Assembly: GCF_001679645.1 (NCBI RefSeq)
Contig: NZ_LRUN01000002.1
Location: forward strand, 1 to 64,000
DNA from: Pseudomonas bananamidigenes
GTDB lineage: Bacteria; Pseudomonadota; Gammaproteobacteria; Pseudomonadales; Pseudomonadaceae
Length of the DNA: 64,000 nucleotides
Direction: 5' to 3'
Notes under the pieces: generated by a model
Databases searched by the model: none
What the model saw: only the letters and a program-made list of their open reading frames with translations
Told to the model about the DNA's origin: nothing
Shown: one piece after another, positions 42,399-50,351 of the stretch
Position numbering within the stretch: position 1 is the first letter of the stretch
Layout of the letters: each line of letters starts with the position of its first letter
Translations under genes and position numbers: made by a program

Positions 42399-42706
42399 TG
42401 AAAGCGCGACTGTTGGCAGTGCTTTGCCTGTTTTTGTCGATGCCGGTATGGGCACAGGAAGTAAAGGTCGACATCAAGGAATTCATGTTCGGCCCCAGGG
42501 ACTTGACCGTGGCCGTGGGCACCAAAGTGACGTGGGTCAATGACGATCAGATCCCGCACACGGTGGCTGAAACCCACAAGGTGTTTCGCTCGGGGGCGCT
42601 GGACACTAACGACAGTTTTTCCTGGGTGTTCAATACGCCGGGTGAGTACGAGTATTTCTGCGTGCTGCATCCGCAGATGATCGGCAAGATTGTGGTGACT
42701 CAGTAA
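42398..42706 (+). CDS. Small periplasmic cupredoxin
   Basis: 102-residue plastocyanin-like protein with a Sec signal (MKARLLAVLCLFLSMPVWA, cleavage near residue 19). The type-1 copper ligands are in place: His in IPHTVAE near 49, then Cys, His and Met in EYFCVLHPQM near 87-94. It probably carries electrons or binds copper in the periplasm as partner of the phosphoesterase or of another envelope redox enzyme. Its start overlaps the upstream stop, so the two proteins are made together. A strong terminator follows. Confidence 0.9.
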   Translation: MKARLLAVLCLFLSMPVWAQEVKVDIKEFMFGPRDLTVAVGTKVTWVNDDQIPHTVAETHKVFRSGALDTNDSFSWVFNTPGEYEYFCVLHPQMIGKIVVTQ

Positions 42707-42711
42707 ACGGA

Positions 42712-42743
42712 AGGCGCGGCTTTCACGGGGCCGCGCCTTTTTT
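42712..42743 (+). terminator. Intrinsic terminator
   Basis: A 9-base perfect stem AGGCGCGGC/GCCGCGCCT with a nine-base loop followed by six T, six bases after the cupredoxin stop. It may also end the convergent long operon. Confidence 0.92.
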
Positions 42744-42753
42744 CCATCTGTTT

Positions 42754-43803
42754 TCAGAGCTGCACCCGACGCAGCCTGCCGCTCAACGCTACCTCTTTAT
42801 TGTCAGGCGTGGGCAGCCGTCGTCCGGTCAATCCCATGCCTTCGCTCACCAGTACCGCATCCCGCACCAGACACAGATTGGACGGGGTATCCAGGTCACG
42901 GGCGAGTACGGCCACTTCGCCGGTTTGCAGATTGCAGCTCAACAGCCGCCCGCTGAACCGGGTGAAACCACCATGCAGGGTTTCGCCATTCCAGTCAGGC
43001 GGCAGCGGTTGTTGCAAACGGTTGCAGAGCTCCAGCACCAAGACGTTGCCTTGTGGGCACAGCGCCAGTCCGGTGGGCAATTGCAGGCCACGAATCAGCA
43101 ATTCGATCCGGCCGGTGTCGGGCCAGACCCGGATCACCTGGCCAGCCTGATCGTCAAAGTCGATACCTTTGCGGGCCGGGTCGCTTTGCAACTCCCCGGA
43201 GAACAGGGTGATCAGCACGGCGTCTGTTGCCGGTTCGTGGATCAGTGTGACCGGGACGGCTTCCTGGCCCATGTCCAGATCGGGCAGTTGCACCAGTACC
43301 TGCTCGTCCTCACCGGAGCTGAATTCCACCAGTTGATTGGTATCGGGTTTGACGGCCAGCCAGCTACGGCGGGTCGGGTGATAACACAAAGCGTTGAGAT
43401 TGCCCCGGCTGTGAAATATCGGTTCGGGCGGGGTGTATTGCAGGTCCAGCAGTTTCGAGCCCGCGACGTAATCGGTCTGGCTGACCAGGCAGCGCCCGTC
43501 GCCACAGGCCACGTCCGACAGGCCCATGATTTCATCGCGCAACATGCGGGCCTGCATGTTCATCGAGCGATAACCCTGGGCCAGGGTTTCCCGGGCGAGC
43601 CAGGCGCCGGGGTGGAGCGGGTCGGGGCGCAATCGGCTGATGCGACCGCTGAAGGGTTGGTCGGGCAGGCCCGAACCCGCTTCGACCAGCAGCAGGCTGC
43701 CGTCGGCTTGCAGGCAGGCACCGCGTGGGTTCAGCAGGCCTTCAGCGATGATCGTGCTCGGGCGCAAAGTTTCCCGGGGTCGCGCAGGAATGTGAACGGT
43801 CAT
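42754..43803 (-). CDS. Beta-propeller-like protein of unknown function
   Basis: 349-residue protein without signal peptide or membrane segment. Repeated blades such as LLNPRGACLQADGSLLLVEAGSG, LQLPTGLALCPQGNVLVLELCN and LDTPSNLCLVRDAVLVSEGMG suggest an SMP-30/NHL or ScyD/ScyE-like beta-propeller. ScyD and ScyE are propeller proteins of the cyanobacterial scytonemin cluster, which also depends on ebo genes, so the likeness is suggestive, but I cannot confirm it without a search. Last gene of the unit that starts with eboD; it begins 30 bases after the preceding stop. Confidence 0.7.
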   Translation of the reverse strand: MTVHIPARPRETLRPSTIIAEGLLNPRGACLQADGSLLLVEAGSGLPDQPFSGRISRLRPDPLHPGAWLARETLAQGYRSMNMQARMLRDEIMGLSDVACGDGRCLVSQTDYVAGSKLLDLQYTPPEPIFHSRGNLNALCYHPTRRSWLAVKPDTNQLVEFSSGEDEQVLVQLPDLDMGQEAVPVTLIHEPATDAVLITLFSGELQSDPARKGIDFDDQAGQVIRVWPDTGRIELLIRGLQLPTGLALCPQGNVLVLELCNRLQQPLPPDWNGETLHGGFTRFSGRLLSCNLQTGEVAVLARDLDTPSNLCLVRDAVLVSEGMGLTGRRLPTPDNKEVALSGRLRRVQL

Positions 43804-43833
43804 GGATTTCTCTCCAGAGGCAAAGGGGTGCGA

Positions 43834-45651
43834 TTACTGCGGCGGTTGCCATGGCTCGCCCGTGAGAAAGGCCCGCAACAGCGCCCGCTGAGAGGCCGAC
43901 ATCGAGCGCACCACGGGCATGAACAGCGTGGTGCCTTTGTAGGCATCCGAGGTTCGGGCGAGGATCGGATTCTTCGCGCCCATGATCGCGTCCGGCTGAT
44001 TCAGCGGGATGTAACGAGACATGGCCGGAAAGGCCAGGTAGTGAAAACGCAGGACGTTCGGGTACATCTGTTCCCAGGTGATGGTGGTGCCTTTGGGAAT
44101 GCCGAAGTCGGTCTGGGCGTATTTGCGAAAATTGGTGAAATAGGTGCCGCTGTCCTGACCGTTGACGGTGTAGGTCAGGGCGACGAAGCCGGCGAGGGGT
44201 GCCGCTGCGGGTTTTACGTTGACGCAGAACGTGACGGACAACTGACCGGGGCTCACCGTCAGCGCAGGGGGGAAGTAAAGGAAATCGCAGTAGCGCTGTT
44301 GCGTGTAATAGGGTCCCGGGGACGCGGCGGTGAGATCGATTTCAGTCGTGCTGGTTACCGCAGCACCGAGATACCGGACCTGCAGGGTTATCGACAGACC
44401 CTGTGGGTAGTCCTCGGTATAGACGCTGCGTTGATCCGCGTAGATCCGATAGACAGACTCTGTTGCCAGCAACCTGGTCCCGGCGACCGTGCCGGGGGCG
44501 CTGATGGCCAGCGCCGAGGATCTGACCGCCGACTGTTGGGCTGTATTGAGCGGCAGATCGACAATGCCGCCATAGACGTAATAGTCGAGCAGGGGACTGC
44601 TGGTCGGATCGAGTGTGCTCAGGGTGGTCTCACCGGCTGCCAGGGTGACGGGCCCGTAATTGCCGTTAGGTCCGATAGGGCTGGTGATGTCATCCCTGAC
44701 GGTCCTGAACGTCTGTTTCGGAATGATGTTGACCATGTCGACGCTCAGCATGGCCGGATTGCTCAGGTCTGCATAACCGGTGCCGCCCGTGACTTGATTG
44801 ACGATCTGACGGCCCGCCTGACAGTCCAGCGGCTCATTGGCGAACGCCGGAGCCAGTGTACCGATGACCCGGCCAATGCTCGGGTTCGGGGTGTCTCTGC
44901 CGGCGGCGTAATCGGCTTGCAACTGGGGCGTGGTCATCGTCGGGCACATTTCGAACATCACGAAGCGCAGCACGATACCGGTGGCACCCGGTGCCTGGAT
45001 GATCGATCGCAAACCGCTGCTGTTCTGGTTCCAGCTGACGATACTGCTCAGTGGAAAGGTCAGCTGGAAGGTGCCGCTGATACGGCAGGAACCCGGTGCA
45101 TCCAGTTCCTTCGGCGTCGGTTGCAGCACCCGCTTGCCGAGATCCTGGCTGCTGCAAACCGTGTTGGCGTGAATCAGCAATTGAATGTTGCTGCTGCTAC
45201 CGATTTGCAGACCACCGACAAATATCTGGGTGGTGGTGGTCGAGGTGGGGTCCAGGTCGACCATCATCGGACCTGATACCGGCCCCTGTCCGGTGACCGG
45301 GTCCACGGAACCCAGCAGATAGACCGGCTGGCCCACCATATCCCCGGTGGTACTGACGCTGCCCGGGCTGCCTTGAGAACTGATCAGCGCATTCTGCATG
45401 TCGACGACATGCTGCCCGTAGTGATTCCAGCCGCCGGCGGTGTAGTAATCGCCCGTGGGCGCATTGATCATGTTGTTCAACTGATCGTCGGTGTAAGACT
45501 GGGCACCCGATGCCAGCGTCGAAGTGGTCAGGTCAAAGATCGGCCAGTTGTCATCGCCGTCATAAGGAATGGTGGGTGAATTGTTCGGCAGGCTGACATC
45601 CGTGCGGATACCACCCCAGAAATTCAGTCGCGGGCCATTGAGGATGCTCAT
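43834..45651 (-). CDS. VioB N-terminal-domain-like protein (copy B)
   Basis: 605-residue protein with no signal peptide, beginning MSILNGPRLNFWGG. Several blocks resemble the N-terminal half of VioB as I remember it. These are the MSILDFPRIHFRG-type start, a WNHYGQH block, MVDLDPTSTTTTQIFVGG (VioB: WVDSDPT...AQIYAGQ), GGIVDLPLNTAQQ (VioB: GIVDLPL) and MPVVRSMSASQRALLRAFL (VioB: MPSTRELSAPKARLFLKYL). The protein ends there, so the ferritin-like catalytic half of VioB/RebD/StaD is absent. A second, longer copy lies at 47963-50341. It starts three bases after the stop of a cytochrome-type gene. The function is unknown; the domain's role in VioB is itself undefined. Confidence 0.72.
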   Translation of the reverse strand: MSILNGPRLNFWGGIRTDVSLPNNSPTIPYDGDDNWPIFDLTTSTLASGAQSYTDDQLNNMINAPTGDYYTAGGWNHYGQHVVDMQNALISSQGSPGSVSTTGDMVGQPVYLLGSVDPVTGQGPVSGPMMVDLDPTSTTTTQIFVGGLQIGSSSNIQLLIHANTVCSSQDLGKRVLQPTPKELDAPGSCRISGTFQLTFPLSSIVSWNQNSSGLRSIIQAPGATGIVLRFVMFEMCPTMTTPQLQADYAAGRDTPNPSIGRVIGTLAPAFANEPLDCQAGRQIVNQVTGGTGYADLSNPAMLSVDMVNIIPKQTFRTVRDDITSPIGPNGNYGPVTLAAGETTLSTLDPTSSPLLDYYVYGGIVDLPLNTAQQSAVRSSALAISAPGTVAGTRLLATESVYRIYADQRSVYTEDYPQGLSITLQVRYLGAAVTSTTEIDLTAASPGPYYTQQRYCDFLYFPPALTVSPGQLSVTFCVNVKPAAAPLAGFVALTYTVNGQDSGTYFTNFRKYAQTDFGIPKGTTITWEQMYPNVLRFHYLAFPAMSRYIPLNQPDAIMGAKNPILARTSDAYKGTTLFMPVVRSMSASQRALLRAFLTGEPWQPPQ

Positions 45652-45654
45652 GAT

Positions 45655-46947
45655 TTATTTCCCGTCCTTGATGGTTTTGCCGAGCGGCGAGTTGGCGAAT
45701 TTGAACAGGTAGGAGTAATCGGACTTGTAGGGACTCTTGACCGGCGTCGCCATGGAATGGCAGTTCATGCAACTGCTGTTGGGCTGGATGTAGCTTTCCA
45801 TGGTCACGTTGGCCGAGAGTGCCGGCGTCGGCTGGCCCAGCGGGTTGCTCGGGTTGTCAGGCATCAATGGGCGCTGGGTGGTGATGAGCTGGTAGTACTT
45901 CAACACGCTGTTTTGCAGCCCCGGATCGGCCTGGTAACGGGCGTTGATCTGGTTGGTGATGTCGGCGATGGGCGTGACCCGGTTCAGCGGGTTCGGGGTC
46001 TGGAACGTGGTGCCGGGTTTGGGCACGCAGACCTGATGCGGGCCCTGGGTCTGCCAGTCGCAGGGTGACTGGTTGAGGGACGCGGCGGGCGCCGCGGCGT
46101 TGAAGTAGGAATAGGCCGTGCCCGCGACGGGCTGATCGACCCACTGGCCGTTCACCAGTGCCTTGGGCGGAACGTTGTCGACCTGTTCGAACGTCGACCA
46201 GATCCACTGCGGATAACCGTTGGCCTTGGTGATGATGTGCAGGCCGACCAGTCCCAGAAACGCCTCGGTGACGCCATTCTTCTGGCCCTGCTCGTTGAAG
46301 GTTGCCACCCGGGCGAACTGGGTCAGATAGCGGCGGGCATTGTCATGAGGTGTGAGAATGCGCCAGCTCGACTTGATCTCGATGACGCCCCACGGAAACG
46401 TGATGTTGTTGGCCCTGGAGACGACGTCGGCGTTGTAGAAGTTGTTGTTGACGATGTAGTTGTATGAAGTCTCGTTGGCCGAAATGTCGTAATAGGTCGG
46501 GTTTTTCGCCTGGTCGATCAGCCAGCCGCCGACCGCCTGATCGACAGCGTTCACCTGAGCGCTGTTTTTCAAAGAGGCGATGTTGATGATGTTGAAGCTT
46601 TTGGCGAGTTGCGGGGAATTCCACGGCCCCGGATTGGCGGCGTTCGGCAGAAAGATCTCGCTCACGGTCTTGTAGGTCTGCCAGACGGTGTAGCCGGCAG
46701 CACCAGGCTGCCTGGTGCAGTCGGGGTTACCCCGTTGCCCATCCTTTGCCGGCCAGCTCAAAGCGATGAACATCTGCCAGCTGTATTGATCGAACTGGTC
46801 CTGACCCGCCGTGGCGGCGGGTGCGGTAGCGGGCGGTTGGCAGTTCAACTGGCTGGCCAGCATCGCGGGCATGGCTTGTTCCCTGGCCAGCGCCGGCAGG
46901 CTGGCCAGACCCAGTAACATCGCGGAAAAACAGAGTGTGGTTTTCAT
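45655..46947 (-). CDS. Exported single-haem c-type protein (copy B)
   Basis: 430-residue protein with a Sec signal (MKTTLCFSAMLLGLASLPALA). One CXXCH haem site, SSCMNCH, lies near residue 398, close to the C-terminus. The body has FLGLVGLHIITKANGYPQWIWSTFEQVDN near 245, mirrored in the second copy (YAALSGLHVVNK...WVWTTFENVNN). It is not a standard small cytochrome c: some 370 residues of unassigned domain precede the haem motif. ATG 46947 is chosen because GAAGGA precedes it and a signal peptide follows; the frame extends upstream without sense. It pairs with the VioB-N-like gene three bases downstream. Confidence 0.75.
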   Translation of the reverse strand: MKTTLCFSAMLLGLASLPALAREQAMPAMLASQLNCQPPATAPAATAGQDQFDQYSWQMFIALSWPAKDGQRGNPDCTRQPGAAGYTVWQTYKTVSEIFLPNAANPGPWNSPQLAKSFNIINIASLKNSAQVNAVDQAVGGWLIDQAKNPTYYDISANETSYNYIVNNNFYNADVVSRANNITFPWGVIEIKSSWRILTPHDNARRYLTQFARVATFNEQGQKNGVTEAFLGLVGLHIITKANGYPQWIWSTFEQVDNVPPKALVNGQWVDQPVAGTAYSYFNAAAPAASLNQSPCDWQTQGPHQVCVPKPGTTFQTPNPLNRVTPIADITNQINARYQADPGLQNSVLKYYQLITTQRPLMPDNPSNPLGQPTPALSANVTMESYIQPNSSCMNCHSMATPVKSPYKSDYSYLFKFANSPLGKTIKDGK

Positions 46948-46966
46948 GGCGATCCTTCGTCGTTGA

Positions 46967-47887
46967 TCACGGTTTACGCTGCATGAGTTTGTTCCACTGC
47001 GCCTTCTGGCCGTTGCTCTGCGAAGCCGGCGGCTCGAACAACTGGCAGGGCGGCGGATTCGACGGGCACATGGCGGCGACCTGCGCCCAGGTCTGCGCCG
47101 GGTCCGGTCTGGCGATACGGAAGTCGGTGTAGTTCTGGCTGACGATCGGCGCATTGGCGACGCTGGTATCGCCCGAGAAAAAGAACGATTGCGGTGGGCG
47201 GAAGGGCGGTTGACCCGACATTTTTTTGTAGAAGGCATAGCCGAACAGAATCGGCCCTTGCGGCGATTGCAGATCCAGTGCGTAGGCCTGCACGCTGCCA
47301 TCGAGGTTCTTGCTGCGCTCGGGGTCATAAGGCAGGTGTTCGATGAAGTCCTGTCGTGGCGGATGATTCATCGGCGAAAACATGCAGCAGGCCGGCATGT
47401 CCTTCGGACGATCCTGCGGATAGGTCAGGAAGTACGCCTTGTTGCCCAAAGACACGAACGAGCAGGTGTAGTTGTTGTTCTTGATCGGGAAGATCGGCAG
47501 GCAATATTTCTCGTAGTGCTCCATCATCGCGCCGAAACCGTCGCCATCCGGCGGGATGTACGTCGTGTCGTAGTAGCTGGTTCCCCTGGATACGGTGTAG
47601 TCCGCAGGCTTCAGGGTGGTTGGCGGGTTGCTGTAGGGCGGCGGGTTGTTTTCGTAGTTGTGCATCACCCGGTACATGGTCCAGTTACTGATCCAGAACG
47701 CCGGGAAGAACGGGTCGGACGGCTCACCCGCTTTGCGTTTGGCGATGCAGTTGCCGTTCTCTTCATTGCACCCCAGCGTGTTGTGCACGCCATTGGTGAA
47801 GTAGACGGCGCCGCTGTCCTGGGCGAATGCAATTGGGCAGAACAGCAGGATCAACAGCAACAGACGGTTCAAGAGGCTGACGTTCAT
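46967..47887 (-). CDS. Secreted cysteine-containing protein, unknown family
   Basis: 306-residue protein with a clear Sec signal (LLLLILLFCPIAFA, cleavage near residue 22). The mature part holds several cysteines (LGCNEENGNC, YCLPIF, YTCSF, PACCMFSP, MCPSNPPPCQ) and is rich in proline, tyrosine and aromatic residues, which suggests a disulphide-bonded periplasmic or secreted protein. It lacks CXXCH. I do not recognise the family. It sits between the two cytochrome/VioB-N-like pairs, 19 bases before copy B of the cytochrome. GGGAG precedes the ATG. Confidence 0.7.
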   Translation of the reverse strand: MNVSLLNRLLLLILLFCPIAFAQDSGAVYFTNGVHNTLGCNEENGNCIAKRKAGEPSDPFFPAFWISNWTMYRVMHNYENNPPPYSNPPTTLKPADYTVSRGTSYYDTTYIPPDGDGFGAMMEHYEKYCLPIFPIKNNNYTCSFVSLGNKAYFLTYPQDRPKDMPACCMFSPMNHPPRQDFIEHLPYDPERSKNLDGSVQAYALDLQSPQGPILFGYAFYKKMSGQPPFRPPQSFFFSGDTSVANAPIVSQNYTDFRIARPDPAQTWAQVAAMCPSNPPPCQLFEPPASQSNGQKAQWNKLMQRKP

Positions 47888-47908
47888 GGGTCACTCCCTG
47901 GCAGGGCG

Positions 47909-47933
47909 CACTGCGGGCGCCAAGCCCGCAGTG
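47909..47933. other. Hairpin within the long operon
   Basis: A perfect 10-base stem CACTGCGGGC/GCCCGCAGTG with a five-base loop, in the 75-base gap between copy A of the VioB-N-like gene and the secreted-protein gene. No T run, so probably an RNA-processing or stabilising element that sets gene dosage inside the operon. Confidence 0.6.
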
Positions 47934-47962
47934 GCTCATCGTTCCTGGTTGAGCTGCGTGTA

Positions 47963-50341
47963 TCAGAGGTTGTCGTAATCGCTCATCTTCAGAGGCATGG
48001 GCGGGAAGTTGCGCTTGACCAGCTTCTGCGCCCATAACTCCAGCACCGCTCGACGGCTTTGCGACAGGTCGCGGGTGATGGGCATCGCCAGGGTGCTTTC
48101 TTCCTGGTATTCCTTGCTGATCAGCCGGATCAACTGGTCGACGGCGCCTTCGACCCGCGTGCGGGAGTTGAGCGGCATGAACTTGTTCATGATCGGGTAC
48201 AGGTAGTAGAAGGTCTTGAGCACCCTTGGGTAGATGAAGTCATCCCAGATTTCTTCGGGTGCATTCTTGTCCTTGTAGATGTCGTTCCAGTGATTGACGA
48301 AATCCTGTTGCAGTTGCATGTCCAGTGGCAGGACGCGCAGCGGGGCGAGGAAATCGATCTGGGCCTGGTTGAGCGCGAAGCTGAAAGGGATGTCCGGGTC
48401 GCTGGCGGTGTCCTTCACGAAAAAACGTAACGTCGGGAAGCCGGGGGCTATGGCCCTGAAGCTCACCTGGGCGATGCCGTCCGGGCCGGTGGTGGTCGTT
48501 ACATAGGAGTAATCAACCTCGGTGGACTGGTCGTTCTCGAGTATTCCCGTGGTATAGATACCGGCATCGAACTGCAGGCACGGGGTCAGGGGCACCGTAA
48601 TCGGTTTGCTCGAGCCGGTCAGGAACGTCTGATAACCGACCGGTGTTCCCGTCTGCTGACTTACGTTCTTGAGGGCAGTGAGTCGACGTCCGCTGCCGGT
48701 GGCCAGATAGTTCGATACGGGGCTCGCGCCTCGAAACTGCTGCAGATTGGCCTTGTTCAGGTTGCGGTTTTCGGGGTGGTCATAGAACAGCGTGAAGTCG
48801 GCTTTGTTGCTGAACGTCAGGTAGTAGTCGCTGGTGGTCACGTTGTACGGGTTGCCGTACTCCGCCACAAACAGGGTGGTGTTGGCCGCAGGTTGACCAT
48901 TTTTCTGCACCATGATGTTCAGCGTTTTGTGGTCATTCACGTCGACGAAGGTGCCGCTTTCGATGACCTCGGCGGTCCAGACTTGCTGAGTGGCAGCTTT
49001 GACGGCTCCTGTCGGATTCTGTTGTTGCAACTCCAGCGGACCGGATTGCAGGGTGGCCGTTTGCGCGGCGGTGAGCGGAATGTCCAGCAGGCCGGAGCGT
49101 TGGTGAAAGGCCGACTGTCGATATTGCTCAAAGCCGATGTCGACCACCGGCACGAAATTCCCGTTCTGCGATACGCCCAGCTTATAGTTGCCGGCCTGGA
49201 ACTTCTCGGCAGTCAAGATATCGGCGTTCTTGTCCAGCGGATAGAAAGGGAATGTGTTGGCCAGATCCAGCGACAGCGTGTTGTTGGTGATCTGCGCCGA
49301 GGTCACGCCCAGGTTGGTGCTGGTCGGCTGAGGCATTGCGGGGCAGGTGACCATGATCTTCTGGTCGGTGACCAGGCGCTGGCCGGCGGGCGCCGTGGGG
49401 TATTCGTGTTCGAACCAGAGTCCCAGGGTCGCTGCGGTCCGGTTGTAGGCGGGGTTGAAGAAGATATCGGAAACGTTGTCCAGCCCCTTCTGATACATCG
49501 CCGTCAGCCGTTTCAGCGCCGATGGGTCATTGTCGCGTGTGTCGACGTACGGGAAGTCGTTGAATACCCCGTTCCTGTCGTAGCAGGTGAGGTAAGTGGC
49601 GAACCTGAACATCAGGCCCTTGGCATTTTGCAACTCCATCTGTTGTTTGAGACTGTTCAGCAGGACCGACTCGCCGGTGACCCATTCCAGATTGTCCCGG
49701 GGAAAGCAGGTCTGCCAGGTGGTGGTGACATACGCCAGTCCACCGAAATCGCCGGCCCAATTGAACGTCAGGAAACGGTCCAGCATCCGGTATTCACGGT
49801 TCAGGGTCAGCCCGCAACTGGCATCCCCCAGTTGCAGCTTGTCGAAGTACAGCGCCGTGAAGGTGTTCTGCCACGGGCTGATATCCACGAAGCGCGCGGC
49901 GGTCGGGCTCTGGCTGCCGAAGGGATTGCCGAGCAGCTGGAAGTCCCTGCCGACCAAGGCGTCTTCAACAATGTAGGTGTTTGCCTGCAACTCGCCGCCA
50001 ATAATGGTCGAGCGTGTGCTCTGGTAACTCACCGTCCCGCAGGCGTTGTCGCCGAACAGATCCCATTCAGCGGGTATGAATGGGAAGGTGGTCGGACTGC
50101 CATTGGTCGGAACCTGCTGCACATAGGGCGGCAGATCCTTGGCCTGCACCGGTGAAATGATCCAGGGCATCAGGGTGGTGGGGGCGTTGGCCTGGGTGAT
50201 GTCGAAGTAGTTGGTGAACGGCCAGTTGATGTCCATGTTCACCGCGTCATACAACGGCAGCACATCGTTGTTGTTGGCCGTGGGCGGATTCCAGAACATA
50301 TGGCCGTTGAGGTAGATGCGGGGGAAGTTCAATACGCTCAT
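47963..50341 (-). CDS. VioB N-terminal-domain-like protein (copy A)
   Basis: 792-residue protein without signal peptide. It begins MSVLNFPRIYLNG and continues NPPTANNND, very close to the VioB beginning MSILDFPRIHFRG...NAPTANRD as I remember it. Later blocks also agree: SGLLDIPLTAAQ near 418, then near the C-terminus FIYPRVLKTFYYLYPIM and MPITRDLSQSRRAVLELW (VioB: FLYRHVMAYYELVYPFM and MPSTRELSAPKARLFLKYL). The protein stops where VioB enters its ferritin-like imine-coupling domain, so that chemistry is not expected. It is about 190 residues longer than copy B. AAGGAG lies six bases before the ATG and ten bases after the preceding haem-protein gene. Confidence 0.75.
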   Translation of the reverse strand: MSVLNFPRIYLNGHMFWNPPTANNNDVLPLYDAVNMDINWPFTNYFDITQANAPTTLMPWIISPVQAKDLPPYVQQVPTNGSPTTFPFIPAEWDLFGDNACGTVSYQSTRSTIIGGELQANTYIVEDALVGRDFQLLGNPFGSQSPTAARFVDISPWQNTFTALYFDKLQLGDASCGLTLNREYRMLDRFLTFNWAGDFGGLAYVTTTWQTCFPRDNLEWVTGESVLLNSLKQQMELQNAKGLMFRFATYLTCYDRNGVFNDFPYVDTRDNDPSALKRLTAMYQKGLDNVSDIFFNPAYNRTAATLGLWFEHEYPTAPAGQRLVTDQKIMVTCPAMPQPTSTNLGVTSAQITNNTLSLDLANTFPFYPLDKNADILTAEKFQAGNYKLGVSQNGNFVPVVDIGFEQYRQSAFHQRSGLLDIPLTAAQTATLQSGPLELQQQNPTGAVKAATQQVWTAEVIESGTFVDVNDHKTLNIMVQKNGQPAANTTLFVAEYGNPYNVTTSDYYLTFSNKADFTLFYDHPENRNLNKANLQQFRGASPVSNYLATGSGRRLTALKNVSQQTGTPVGYQTFLTGSSKPITVPLTPCLQFDAGIYTTGILENDQSTEVDYSYVTTTTGPDGIAQVSFRAIAPGFPTLRFFVKDTASDPDIPFSFALNQAQIDFLAPLRVLPLDMQLQQDFVNHWNDIYKDKNAPEEIWDDFIYPRVLKTFYYLYPIMNKFMPLNSRTRVEGAVDQLIRLISKEYQEESTLAMPITRDLSQSRRAVLELWAQKLVKRNFPPMPLKMSDYDNL

Positions 50342-50351
50342 GTCGTGCTCC

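Noticed and set aside
42925..45276. A 783-codon plus-strand frame across the propeller and VioB-N-like genes
   Set aside because: It runs antisense through two genes with clear ribosome sites and family-like proteins, and shows no recognisable domain.
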